Shown: one piece after another, positions 49,802 through 56,968 of the stretch
Position numbering within the stretch: position 1 is the first letter of the stretch
Layout of the letters: every line of letters begins with the position of its first letter
From: Nodosilinea sp. LEGE 06152
Lineage (GTDB): Bacteria; Cyanobacteriota; Cyanobacteriia; Phormidesmidales; Phormidesmidaceae
Length of the DNA stretch: 56,968 bases
Assembly: GCF_015207525.1 (NCBI RefSeq)
Contig: NZ_JADEWR010000033.1
Location: 16,830-73,797 of the forward strand
Direction: 5' to 3'
Made by a program: the position numbers and the translations under genes
Notes under the pieces: generated by a model
Told to the model about the DNA's origin: nothing
What the model saw: only the letters and a program-made list of their open reading frames with translations
Databases searched by the model: none

Positions 49802-50407
49802 ATGCCTTTTCCAAAGAATTCTGCCCAAGGTCGGTCTGCCCAGGTGCTGCAAGCCGTCGGTTTTATGGCGATCGCCCTAGCCCTGGTCGGTTGCGAGCCC
49901 ACCGACTTGGCTACTGATCTAGAACAACTGGTTGAACGCATTCCGCCGATCACTCGCATTGGGCGAGAGCCCCCCGCTGCACCAGACGCCGAAGCAGCTC
50001 AGTCGGCGGCGGCCGCCGCCATGGAAACCCTGGTCTACGAACGCATCAACCAGATTCGTCAGCAGGAAGGTCTCAACCCACTACAGCCCAATGGGCCACT
50101 GGCTCAGGTAGCGCGCCAGTATAGCCAGCGGATGGCGGACGAAAACTTTTTTGGCCACGTCAGCCCAGCCGGTGATGGGCCAGCCCAACGGGTATCAAAC
50201 GCCAATATTCCCTACACGATGGTGGGCGAAAATTTGTTTACCAGCACCAACGCCCCCGACCCTGCCCCCCTAGCCGTGCAGGGCTGGATGGATAGCCCCG
50301 GACACCGGGAGAACATTCTGCGATCGGGCTTTACCGAAACAGGAGTCGGCGTCTGGCAGAGGGGCAGCACCTATTACTTCACTCAGTTATTTATGCGCCC
50401 TCTATAA
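49802..50407 (+). CDS. CAP/SCP-domain lipoprotein
   Basis: A 201-residue protein with a lipobox-like ALVGCEP (Cys at about residue 36). A CAP (SCP/PR-1) domain covers about 80-201, with the signature residues HVSPAGDGP, ENLF and WMDSPGHRENIL, and YFTQLFMRPL at the end. CAP proteins in bacteria are extracytoplasmic and often of unknown role. The ATG at 49802 places the signal sequence properly; the ORF's earlier start (49751) adds a basic stretch. It follows the DUF4168 gene in the same direction, 114 bases apart, so co-transcription is possible. Confidence 0.87.
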   Translation: MPFPKNSAQGRSAQVLQAVGFMAIALALVGCEPTDLATDLEQLVERIPPITRIGREPPAAPDAEAAQSAAAAAMETLVYERINQIRQQEGLNPLQPNGPLAQVARQYSQRMADENFFGHVSPAGDGPAQRVSNANIPYTMVGENLFTSTNAPDPAPLAVQGWMDSPGHRENILRSGFTETGVGVWQRGSTYYFTQLFMRPL

Positions 50408-50445
50408 AATTTAACTATGGCTCCAGGCATTGACTGCTCAATGGG

Positions 50446-52059
50446 TTAGCAGTGCAGGCTGCCGGAGCAGACAATTCGGTTACGCCCTGTTTTTTTAGCC
50501 TCGTAGAGCGCTAGGTCGGCGGCGTGGAGCAAGTCATCGTCATTGATGCCCTGGTTGGGAAAAATGGCGACACCGCCAGATACAGTCGTTTTCACCTCGG
50601 CCCCTGACCAGGGAACTGACAAGGTCTCAAATGTCCGGCGAATGGCCTCGGCTCGCTGCTGACCAGCATTCAGCGCTAGCCCAGGAAACACGACCAAAAA
50701 CTCCTCACCACCGAGCCGAAACGGAATATCATCCGCCTCCATCTGTTGTAGAAGAATTTGGCTAAAAGACTTGAGTACCAGATCGCCCACTCGGTGCCCA
50801 AAGGTGTCGTTGATGTGCTTAAAGTGGTCGATATCAAACATGACAAAGACTACTGAATAGCCCGCCTGTTCTGCCTTTTGTAGGGTTTTGGGTAAAATCT
50901 CGCTGAGGTAGTGGCGATTGAATAGTCCGGTCAACTGATGTCTGGCCTGCACTTTTAAGCTGGCCTGCAGAAATTTGATCTCTTCTAGCTGATGTTGAAG
51001 GCGGTCATTGGCCTGGCGCAGTTCTACCTCTGCCTGGTAACGCTTAGTAATATCGTGCAGTATGAGCAACCGCCCGTGAATTTGGCCCTGGTAATCGCTC
51101 AGGGGCGAGATTTGAACAGTGGCATAGAGCAGAGGTTGAGAGTTTAGCCAAAGACCAAAGGGTGTTTCTAGGCCGTGGTCATAGTTGTTCAAAAGTTCTG
51201 GAAAATCGGCCAGAACTAAGTGGAGCGATCGCCCCAGGCAGTCGCCCTTTAGACTTGTCAGCGATCGCCCCTGGGGGTTGATATCAACAATCCGATGCTG
51301 CAAGTCGACAACAATAACACCGTCCTGCAAATGCTCGATTAACATTTCGCGGGCAATGGGCACGGCATCAAACGCACCCATGCGAAAGAGTGCCCAAAAG
51401 AAAAAGAGCCCCGTTGCCATAAACGACATCGGGGTAAGGTTTAGGCCAGCGGGGGTGATTTCTAAAGAATAGAGTGCGCCGCTGACATAGGGAAACAGCG
51501 CCCCCAGCAGCAAAAACAGCGCCTGCCGCCGTCGTAAAGGTCCACCGCGAAAGGTGGCGTGGGCCAACAGCTGAAAGCTCCGCAGACCGTACAGATAAAT
51601 GCAGCTAAGGATCCAAAAATAGCCAGGGCCGTGCTCGTAAACAGCACTAGTGCTGGGCGGTAGGCCTGGCAAAACCGCAGTCCAGACCCAATGGTGCCAG
51701 CTATTTGTGGCCACCAAAATAACGTTGAACAGGGGCCAGAAACTGAGCTGCACCAGTTGCTTAGGCCTAAAGCGCGATCGCTCGCGGGCAAACGCCTCAG
51801 CAAACAAAAGAAAGAAAACGATAATACCGCCGGTGCCAACGTATTCCAGCGTAGACCAAAAAATCTTGTCGGCGATCGCCACCGACCCTGCCTCCATAGC
51901 GGCTACCACCGCGTAAAAGGTGGCCGCCACCATCATGAGCGAAAAATAGGTGCGTGCCAGCGTTGCCCCCCGCCGCTGCCAGGCCATACTGGCAACCAGC
52001 ACGTTGATCACCGCCGTAAGGGCGAGCACACCAAAGGAAAGGTTAAGTTGAAAGTCCAT
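50446..52059 (-). CDS. Diguanylate cyclase with 7TM sensor and PAS domain
   Basis: Makes cyclic di-GMP. The 537-residue protein has an N-terminal histidine-kinase-type 7TM sensor region (about residues 1-215, several membrane helices). A PAS domain follows (about 225-340, DGVIVVDLQHRIVDINPQGR), then a short coiled coil and a GGDEF domain (about 370-530). The active site reads FRLGGEEFLVVFPG, a GGEEF variant compatible with activity. An RxxD inhibitory site was not seen by eye. I chose ATG 52059 (MDFQLNLSFGVLALTAV); the ORF opens earlier (52134). No EAL domain. Divergent from the next gene, with a GC-rich hairpin CCTTTGCC / GGCAAAGG in the gap. Confidence 0.9.
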   Translation of the reverse strand: MDFQLNLSFGVLALTAVINVLVASMAWQRRGATLARTYFSLMMVAATFYAVVAAMEAGSVAIADKIFWSTLEYVGTGGIIVFFLLFAEAFARERSRFRPKQLVQLSFWPLFNVILVATNSWHHWVWTAVLPGLPPSTSAVYEHGPGYFWILSCIYLYGLRSFQLLAHATFRGGPLRRRQALFLLLGALFPYVSGALYSLEITPAGLNLTPMSFMATGLFFFWALFRMGAFDAVPIAREMLIEHLQDGVIVVDLQHRIVDINPQGRSLTSLKGDCLGRSLHLVLADFPELLNNYDHGLETPFGLWLNSQPLLYATVQISPLSDYQGQIHGRLLILHDITKRYQAEVELRQANDRLQHQLEEIKFLQASLKVQARHQLTGLFNRHYLSEILPKTLQKAEQAGYSVVFVMFDIDHFKHINDTFGHRVGDLVLKSFSQILLQQMEADDIPFRLGGEEFLVVFPGLALNAGQQRAEAIRRTFETLSVPWSGAEVKTTVSGGVAIFPNQGINDDDLLHAADLALYEAKKTGRNRIVCSGSLHC

Positions 52060-52360
52060 GGAGCAGCTAATTGACCCCACGGGGTGACAGCAGAGGCACA
52101 GGGGCAGAACCTGATGCAGTGCGGTTGCCCTCATCTGCTCAGTTTTCCCGCTTGACTAGCCTGCCTTTGCCCCTCTCTGGCAAAGGGTACCAAACTTTGT
52201 TTTTAATTTAGTCCCAATTCGCTGCTAAAGCCATGATGCGGGTACGTTAGCCCCTGCGCCCGGCACCGCACCCGCAGCCCAGAACTCATTGAGCCCGATC
52301 GCACCCTTAACGCGGGCAGACGTGGGAGAATGGACAGCCTGTGCGTGTGGTATCAACGGT

Positions 52361-53407
52361 ATGACGGCGGCAATGCCCTATTCTTCTGAGGCAATTGAGT
52401 CAGCAATGCAGGCGGGAGAGCTGCCCCTTGCCCTGCCCGACCCCAACGACGAAAACCTCTCTGACTACGAGTTTAATCAGCAGATGGAAGCCGCCTGGCA
52501 GGTGTGCGATCGCTTCGATCTGCAAACCGATATCTGGCGCGGGCGAATTTTGCGGACGGTGCGCGATCGCGAAAAGCGCGGCGGCGACGGGCGCGGCACC
52601 GGCTTTCTCAACTGGCTCAAAGACCGCGAAATTACCAAAAGCCACGCCTACAATCTAATCGAGCTAGCCGAGAGCGCCGACCAGCTGCTCGACGCGGGCA
52701 TGCTCACCCCCAAGGAAGTCAACCAGTTCAGCAAGCGCGCCTTTGTCGAAACCGCCAAGTCGGCTCCCGAAGTGCAGCAGCTCGTCAGCGACTCCGCCCG
52801 CAAGGGCGACCACATCACCCGCCGCGAAGTGCGCCAGGTGGCCAATGAGTGGGCCGCCATGACCTCCGATCTGATTCCCGAAACCCTGCGGGAAAAAGCC
52901 GCCAACAACACCATTCCTACCCGCTACATCGCGCCCCTGGTCAAGGAGATGGAGAAGCTGCCCGCCGTCCACCAGAGCACCCTCAAAACCGAGGTCGAGC
53001 TAAACCCCGACCTCGACACCCTCAAGCAGGTCACCGCTGAGGCCCGTTACCTCTCCAAATACCTGGCCTCCGCCAACCAGGTACAACTGCTTGAAGCCAG
53101 CGGCATTGACCTCGAACTCGCCCTCGAAGAAGCCCTGCGGGTGGGCTGCCTCAACTCTGCAGCAGATATGGTGGCCCAGGCCGCTCAAATCGAACAAACC
53201 GCCGTCAAACTCTTTACCGCTTGGAAGCGCCTCAACCAGTTAGCAGAACGGGTCTTTGTAGACAGCGGCGAAAGCACCCCTCACCTGCGCGCCCTGCTCA
53301 CCGCCCTCGGCCCCGTCACCAGCGAAACCGTGCAGGTGCGCCTGGGCGAAATCGACAGCGTCACCGCCCAAACCATCCGCTGGCGACTGATGGTGGAGGA
53401 AGATTAG
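52361..53407 (+). CDS. Conserved cyanobacterial hypothetical protein
   Basis: About 348 residues, not assigned to a family. Soluble, helical, with a short basic patch (LRTVRDREKRGGDGRGTGFL) and a possible helix-turn-helix-like section around GFLNWLKDREITKSHAYNLI. Several helical repeats of conserved-looking sequence follow, such as ELAESADQLLDAGMLTPKEV, IPTRYIAPLVKEMEKLPAVH and YLSKYLASANQVQLLEASGI. The start is uncertain: ATGs at 52361 and 52373 and a TTG at 52289 are all possible. It ends just before a GGTGCATT repeat. High G+C and ordinary codon use, so a native gene. Confidence 0.75.
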   Translation: MTAAMPYSSEAIESAMQAGELPLALPDPNDENLSDYEFNQQMEAAWQVCDRFDLQTDIWRGRILRTVRDREKRGGDGRGTGFLNWLKDREITKSHAYNLIELAESADQLLDAGMLTPKEVNQFSKRAFVETAKSAPEVQQLVSDSARKGDHITRREVRQVANEWAAMTSDLIPETLREKAANNTIPTRYIAPLVKEMEKLPAVHQSTLKTEVELNPDLDTLKQVTAEARYLSKYLASANQVQLLEASGIDLELALEEALRVGCLNSAADMVAQAAQIEQTAVKLFTAWKRLNQLAERVFVDSGESTPHLRALLTALGPVTSETVQVRLGEIDSVTAQTIRWRLMVEED

Positions 53408-53420
53408 TACAAACTCCTGA

Positions 53421-53444
53421 GGTGCATTGCTGCGCGAATGCACC
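53421..53444. repeat. 24-bp palindromic repeat, second copy
   Basis: Identical to the element at 35937-35960 (GGTGCATT / AATGCACC around GCTGCGCG). It lies 14 bases past the preceding gene's stop. Confidence 0.7.
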
Positions 53445-53565
53445 CCACGAGACTAAACCTCATCCAAGTTCAGAAGTGGAGCTCTGTCTTTGGGCAAATT
53501 GCCGCTCCCAAGCTGGACTCGGTGTAAAACACTTTCCGGCCTACTCAGCGGATTGCCTATGCATG

Positions 53566-54228
53566 TTAACTTATTAGATAATTTGCTAGAAATTGATTGA
53601 CATATTTAATCATGTCAATCACATCGTCCTCTGCAAACTCATTAGGTTTGCCATGAGCTGCACTATTTCGTATATCTGCTAAGGCAGTTATTCGTTTTTG
53701 TATAAACTTATTGTATACACCAGCTTTAGCTAGATCAGCATTCATCTTATCTAGCCTTGCAACTGAAATACCTTCCTTTTCACATAGCTCTCGCAGTGCT
53801 GTTTCCAATACAACTCCCGCCACGACAGCCGCTGCCGTAGAGTAACCGCTATTTAACAATTCATTTGCTTGTTCAAGTTCAGAGTCAAAAACCTCCGCCT
53901 GAACAAGCGCTCTCATCGACGAAAGATATCCACCTTCGAAATCTTCCTTTGCCGCCAAGAAGATAGCCTTTAGACTTTTAAAGATATCGTAGTTCGTTTC
54001 ATAAAGTATGCCAGTCTCTTTTGTCTCAAACTGCTGAAAGTACTGAGATTCTTCACCGCAAACTTTTGATAGGAGGTCTTTAACTTTTACTTTCCAGTTC
54101 GAGAAAAAATCATCATCAACGTATTCACGACTACCAAATCCTTCATTGTGGTGCATTGATTTAGAAGCTTCAACTTGAATGGCTTGAGCTTCTAACTCAT
54201 CGAAACGTTGCCTGAAAAGCTTGTTCAA
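53566..54228 (-). CDS. DUF4145-like protein of low G+C
   Basis: A 220-residue soluble helical protein. The second half, AVVAGVVLETALRELCEKEG followed by DIRNSAAHGKPNEFAEDDVI, fits DUF4145-type domains found beside restriction and defence genes. The first half is acidic and unassigned. The DNA is visibly A+T-rich (about 41% G+C by eye against 58-62% nearby) and lacks HIP1 sites, so recent transfer is likely. No ribosome site better than weak AG-rich sequence at the ATG 54228. Function unknown; a defence role is only suggested by the domain's company elsewhere. Confidence 0.8.
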   Translation of the reverse strand: MNKLFRQRFDELEAQAIQVEASKSMHHNEGFGSREYVDDDFFSNWKVKVKDLLSKVCGEESQYFQQFETKETGILYETNYDIFKSLKAIFLAAKEDFEGGYLSSMRALVQAEVFDSELEQANELLNSGYSTAAAVVAGVVLETALRELCEKEGISVARLDKMNADLAKAGVYNKFIQKRITALADIRNSAAHGKPNEFAEDDVIDMIKYVNQFLANYLIS

Positions 54229-54292
54229 GATAGAAACTCCAATTAGTCAATAGCACTAAACATTGGCAACAATGCGCTGATTTGTAGATTTT

Positions 54293-55249
54293 TTACGGCT
54301 TTACCAAATCCATCAGCATGACTTCCCATACCAGGCGGGGCTGCACGAAGCGGCGCAGGTAGCTTTTGGCGGCTTCAAGTTTGAGCAGCCAGAGCTGGCT
54401 CTCGGTTGGGTAGTTCTGCCAGTACCAGTTGAGCAGGTAGTCAAGCAGCCAGAGCTGGGCTTCGGTGTCGAGGGCCTTGGCTACCTGGCGGGCCTGGTCG
54501 AGGGCATCGCGTAGGGTGCGAGGGGGCTGGTGCAGGGCGGTGAGTAGGTCAGCGGGGATAGTTTGGAGCTGATTGTAGGCCGCGATCGCCCCCCCCGGGC
54601 TACCCTGGGCCATTGCCAGCATCTGTGGCTGCTGGAGCACTTCCTCCTGTCCCACCCGTTCAAGCACCGTCGCCATATCCGTCGCATTCAGCCGCTGAAA
54701 GGGAATCATCTGGCAGCGCGACACCAGGGTGGGCAGCAGCGCCTGGGGGCCGGGGGCAAGCAGAATGATAGTGGCCTGACCCGGTTCTTCTAAAGTTTTA
54801 AGCAGTCCGTTAGCGGCTCCTTCAGCCATCGTTTCGGCGGCCTCAATCACCACCACGGCGCGCGGCGCTTCTAAGGGCGGGCGACCCAAAAATTGAGCAA
54901 TCTGGCGCACCTGCTCCAGGCGGGTTTGGGGCGGGCTTTTGCGGCTAATCCCTTCCTCCATCGCCTGAGATGCCCCGATCAGTCGGCCCTGGTGCAGATA
55001 AGTGGGCTCCACCCACAGCAGGTCAGGGTGGTTGCGCTGGGCAATCCGACGGCTAAGAGTGGGGGATGGATTCTCGGCATCAGGGGCAAAGAGAACTGCC
55101 GCAAACTGCTCTGCTGCCAGCCGCCGCCCCACCCCGTGGGGGCCAGCAAACAGGTAGGCGGGGGCAACCCGCCGCTGCTCGATCGCGCGGCAGAGCAGGG
55201 CCACAGCGGTCGCTTGGCCCACTAGGCCGTCAAACTGGGGGCGTACCAC
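54293..55249 (-). CDS. holB: DNA polymerase III delta-prime subunit
   Basis: Clamp-loader subunit. The 318-residue AAA+ protein has the family order: LVGQATAVALLCRAIEQRRV, a degenerate P-loop LFAGPHGVGRRLAAEQF with Arg where Lys is usual, NHPDLLWVEP, ESRISPPQTRLEQVR-like SPPQTRLEQVRQIAQFLGRP, VIEAAETMAEGAANGLLKTLE and VSRCQMIPFQRL. The Lys-to-Arg change is common in delta-prime, which does not hydrolyse ATP. The GTG start overlaps the tmk stop by 28 bases. A zinc-binding Cys cluster, found in many delta-prime proteins, is not seen. Identification is firm from order and motifs. Confidence 0.93.
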   Translation of the reverse strand: MVRPQFDGLVGQATAVALLCRAIEQRRVAPAYLFAGPHGVGRRLAAEQFAAVLFAPDAENPSPTLSRRIAQRNHPDLLWVEPTYLHQGRLIGASQAMEEGISRKSPPQTRLEQVRQIAQFLGRPPLEAPRAVVVIEAAETMAEGAANGLLKTLEEPGQATIILLAPGPQALLPTLVSRCQMIPFQRLNATDMATVLERVGQEEVLQQPQMLAMAQGSPGGAIAAYNQLQTIPADLLTALHQPPRTLRDALDQARQVAKALDTEAQLWLLDYLLNWYWQNYPTESQLWLLKLEAAKSYLRRFVQPRLVWEVMLMDLVKP

Positions 55250-55905
55250 TGCTGCAAATACCCTTCTACAACGGCAAAAATTTCGGCAGCGACAGCCTCT
55301 ACAGACCCCACTGCGTCAATGGCCACAACCCGGTCTGGGTGCTGCTGGGCCAGTGCCTCAAAGCCCCCCTGCACCCGCTGGTGAAAGGCCAGATTGGCCT
55401 GCTCCATGCGATCGGCGGCTCCCCGCTGGCGGGTGCGGGCTAAGCCCACCTCGGCATCGAGCCTGAGCCAGAGGGTGAGGTCGGGCACCAGCCCCCCGGT
55501 GGCCACCTGGTTGAGCTGGTCGATCAGCCCCAAATCTAGACCGCGGCCGTAGCCCTGGTAGGCCACGGTGGAGTCGATAAAGCGATCGCACAGCACCCAA
55601 CAGCCCTCGGCCAGTGCGGGTTTAATTACCTCTTCGACATGCTGGGCGCGATCGGCAGCATACAGCAACAGCTCGGCCCGGCTCGCCATCGAAGCCCCAC
55701 CGCGATCGCCCAGCAGCAGCTGGCGCAACCCCAGACCCAGCTCTGTACCCCCTGGCTCACGCGTAGCCAAAACCTGGGAAATCAAGCTCCGTCGCTGGAG
55801 CTGCTGGAGGCTGTCGTGTTTTAGCAAAGCAGCGTGCAAGATCTGCAGCTGAGTCGATTTACCACAGCCCTCTACCCCTTCAAAAACCAGCAGTTTACCC
55901 GGCAT
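55222..55905 (-). CDS. tmk: Thymidylate kinase
   Basis: Phosphorylates dTMP to dTDP. A 227-residue protein with the P-loop FEGVEGCGKSTQLQ (about residues 8-21; Glu where most have Asp or Gly), LATREPGGTELG, the DRFIDSTVAYQGYGRGLDL substrate region and RQRGAADRMEQANLAFHQRV (LID). The usual DR(Y/F)xxS motif is intact. The ATG at 55905 (MPGKLLVFEGVEGC) is preferred over the ORF's upstream codon. It overlaps holB downstream, a conserved cyanobacterial pair. Confidence 0.95.
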   Translation of the reverse strand: MPGKLLVFEGVEGCGKSTQLQILHAALLKHDSLQQLQRRSLISQVLATREPGGTELGLGLRQLLLGDRGGASMASRAELLLYAADRAQHVEEVIKPALAEGCWVLCDRFIDSTVAYQGYGRGLDLGLIDQLNQVATGGLVPDLTLWLRLDAEVGLARTRQRGAADRMEQANLAFHQRVQGGFEALAQQHPDRVVAIDAVGSVEAVAAEIFAVVEGYLQQWYAPSLTA

Positions 55906-56129
55906 TGGCCCATACTCTAGTAGTTGCCCCCTCAAGCTTACAAGCAAGACCTGTCGCCTCAGCTACAAGACCGCACCCCTGACCCTCCACAAAAATTATG
56001 CTATACATAAGGATACAAACCCAGGATTTGCCACGTTCTGGGTCAAGTGGGTTCGTTGGGGAACTAAACACGAGTCGCCATCGACCTGGCACTGAGCAAT
56101 AGTTGTTACGGTCTCAGCAAAGGACGCCT

Positions 56130-56447
56130 ATGGCCCGTTATACAAACTCTCTCCCTGTTCCCGAGACAACTTCTCGGCTGCGAGACGCTATCATCAGCTC
56201 GCTGCAAGCCTTTGGGTTGCACATGGTCTACGAAAACGGCGATTATTTAGTCGCCAAAGAGCAGCCCGGCCGAGTGTCGCTCTCCCAGCTCACGACAATC
56301 GAAGTGCTGATTAACCAACCTACCGTAGCTGCAGGGTCTGGCTGCGTCAATCTTGTAGTCAAAAACGAAGAGCTACCGCTCAGGCACGACAACCACTGCG
56401 AGCAGGTGTTTAGCGCCGTCAACCAAGCGATTGTAGCTCTGGTCTAG
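56130..56447 (+). CDS. Conserved hypothetical cyanobacterial small protein
   Basis: A 105-residue soluble protein not assigned to a family. A mixed alpha-beta fold is likely: LRDAIISSLQAFGLHMVYEN, a basic strand turn (YLVAKEQPGRVSL) and VEVLINQP-type IEVLINQPTVAAGSG. The ATG at 56130 follows AAAGGACGCC, a good ribosome-binding site; the ORF opens at 56103. No cofactor motifs. It is divergent from tmk and convergent with the FHA gene. Confidence 0.7.
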   Translation: MARYTNSLPVPETTSRLRDAIISSLQAFGLHMVYENGDYLVAKEQPGRVSLSQLTTIEVLINQPTVAAGSGCVNLVVKNEELPLRHDNHCEQVFSAVNQAIVALV

Positions 56448-56521
56448 GTCATTTGCTGTTGTTAGACTGGCGTGCATAATCCAGTACCAGCAAACGTGAA
56501 AGTCCTCCTCAATGGGCAGGC

Positions 56522-56968
56522 CTAGATCTCTGTATCGTCGTCCAAGTCTGTCCCATCCTCTTCACCCTCTTCAACCATATTGGGGCTGATTAGAGTGATA
56601 TCAAACTCGTCGGGGGGGAGGGTAGACTGGCTGTCGCGCTTGAGCTGATAGTAAATAGCGCGGGCCTGGGGGCCAAAGACGATTTCGTCCTCGTTTTTAA
56701 GGTCGTGGGCCTGGAGCTTGCGCCCGTTGATCAGCATGCCGTTGGCGCTGGGTTTGCCCTTCAAGTTGCCGTCTACGATACGGTAATAAAAAGTATCGTC
56801 GTCTTTGGGCAGCTGCACCAGGGTGGCGTGGTGCCGCGACACAAACTGCGACGACAGCCGAATATCGCACTTTGGGTCGCGCCCAATGGAGTACACCGAA
56901 CCGTCTAAAACAATTTCTCGACGGCCTTTGCTGTCTTCAACAATGAGAATATTACTAAGTTTGGTATG
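56522..56968 (-). CDS. FHA-domain protein (5' end outside window)
   Basis: Partial gene read on the minus strand from the window edge: HTKLSNILIVEDSKGRREIV then LDGSVYSIGRDPKCDIRLSS. The FHA signature is GRDPKCDIRLSSQFVSRHHA, followed by a strand pattern to NGMLINGRKLQ and an acidic C-terminus (EEGEEDGTDLDDDTEI). The upstream reading stays open to the edge with no start, so the real start lies beyond 56968. FHA domains bind phosphothreonine peptides. Cyanobacteria have many FHA proteins of unclear role. Confidence 0.87.
   Translation of the reverse strand, partial: HTKLSNILIVEDSKGRREIVLDGSVYSIGRDPKCDIRLSSQFVSRHHATLVQLPKDDDTFYYRIVDGNLKGKPSANGMLINGRKLQAHDLKNEDEIVFGPQARAIYYQLKRDSQSTLPPDEFDITLISPNMVEEGEEDGTDLDDDTEI

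Noticed and set aside
1..56968. CRISPR arrays, rRNA and tRNA genes
   Set aside because: No regularly spaced direct repeats with unique spacers, and no conserved tRNA or rRNA sequence was recognised.

Overview
The window is chromosomal DNA from a cyanobacterium. Evidence: many HIP1 octamers (GCGATCGC and variants), heme oxygenase HO1, the NDH-1 subunit NdhS next to a HAS-barrel gene, a Gap2-type GAPDH, an NblR-like response regulator and a complete mysABC core for mycosporine-like sunscreens. The high overall G+C, WD40/STAND proteins and HIP1 density would suit a filamentous Leptolyngbya/Nodosilinea/Phormidium-type organism, but the genus is a guess. No rRNA, tRNA, CRISPR array, phage or intact transposase was seen.

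Layout. 1-9 kb: dnaG (cut by the window edge), rplI, a LapA-like protein, an S41 C-terminal protease, an atypical OmpR/PhoB-type regulator, a composite repeat array, a DUF192 lipoprotein, a RecD-like helicase, an SH3b protein and a Doc-type toxin-antitoxin pair. 8.9-15.5 kb: ispH, a decayed DUF2283 gene, the mysC-mysB-mysA operon (minus strand, visibly lower G+C) and 1.3 kb of hairpin-rich non-coding DNA. 15.5-23.5 kb: accessory region with small hypotheticals, a DUF924 gene broken by one in-frame amber codon, two RTX calcium-binding proteins (one with three tandem DUF3574 domains), a VOC protein and an exported protein made of 15/16-residue repeats. 23.8-28.1 kb: a 1426-residue NB-ARC / 14xWD40 / SARP-BTAD regulator. 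Four GCGTTMC-like heptamers at 10-11 bp spacing lie between it and the repeat protein, the layout expected of a SARP operator.

28-42 kb: an MDR-type oxidoreductase, an SLH protein flanked by two 128-bp MITE-like copies, fetAB, an EamA exporter, lnt with an in-frame low-complexity insert, ho1, a double Usp protein, a hotdog thioesterase, a lumenal pentapeptide protein, a B12-type radical SAM enzyme and a TPR protein. 42-57 kb: gap2, murC-murB, an amino-acid-oxidase-like flavoprotein, the HAS-barrel/ndhS pair, a DUF4168 protein, a CAP lipoprotein, a diguanylate cyclase, a conserved unknown, a low-G+C DUF4145-like protein, holB-tmk, a small conserved protein and an FHA protein running off the right edge.

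How the genes work together: mysA-B-C convert sedoheptulose 7-phosphate to 4-deoxygadusol and then mycosporine-glycine; no mysD or mysE is adjacent, so shinorine-type products would need genes elsewhere. murC/murB supply peptidoglycan precursors, holB/tmk/dnaG serve replication, ho1 makes biliverdin for phycobilins, and fetAB is a probable metal exporter. The parts most worth a second look are the STAND-SARP gene with its operator-like repeats and repeat-protein neighbour, the DUF3574-RTX fusion, the structured non-coding region upstream of mysA, and the paired MITEs.
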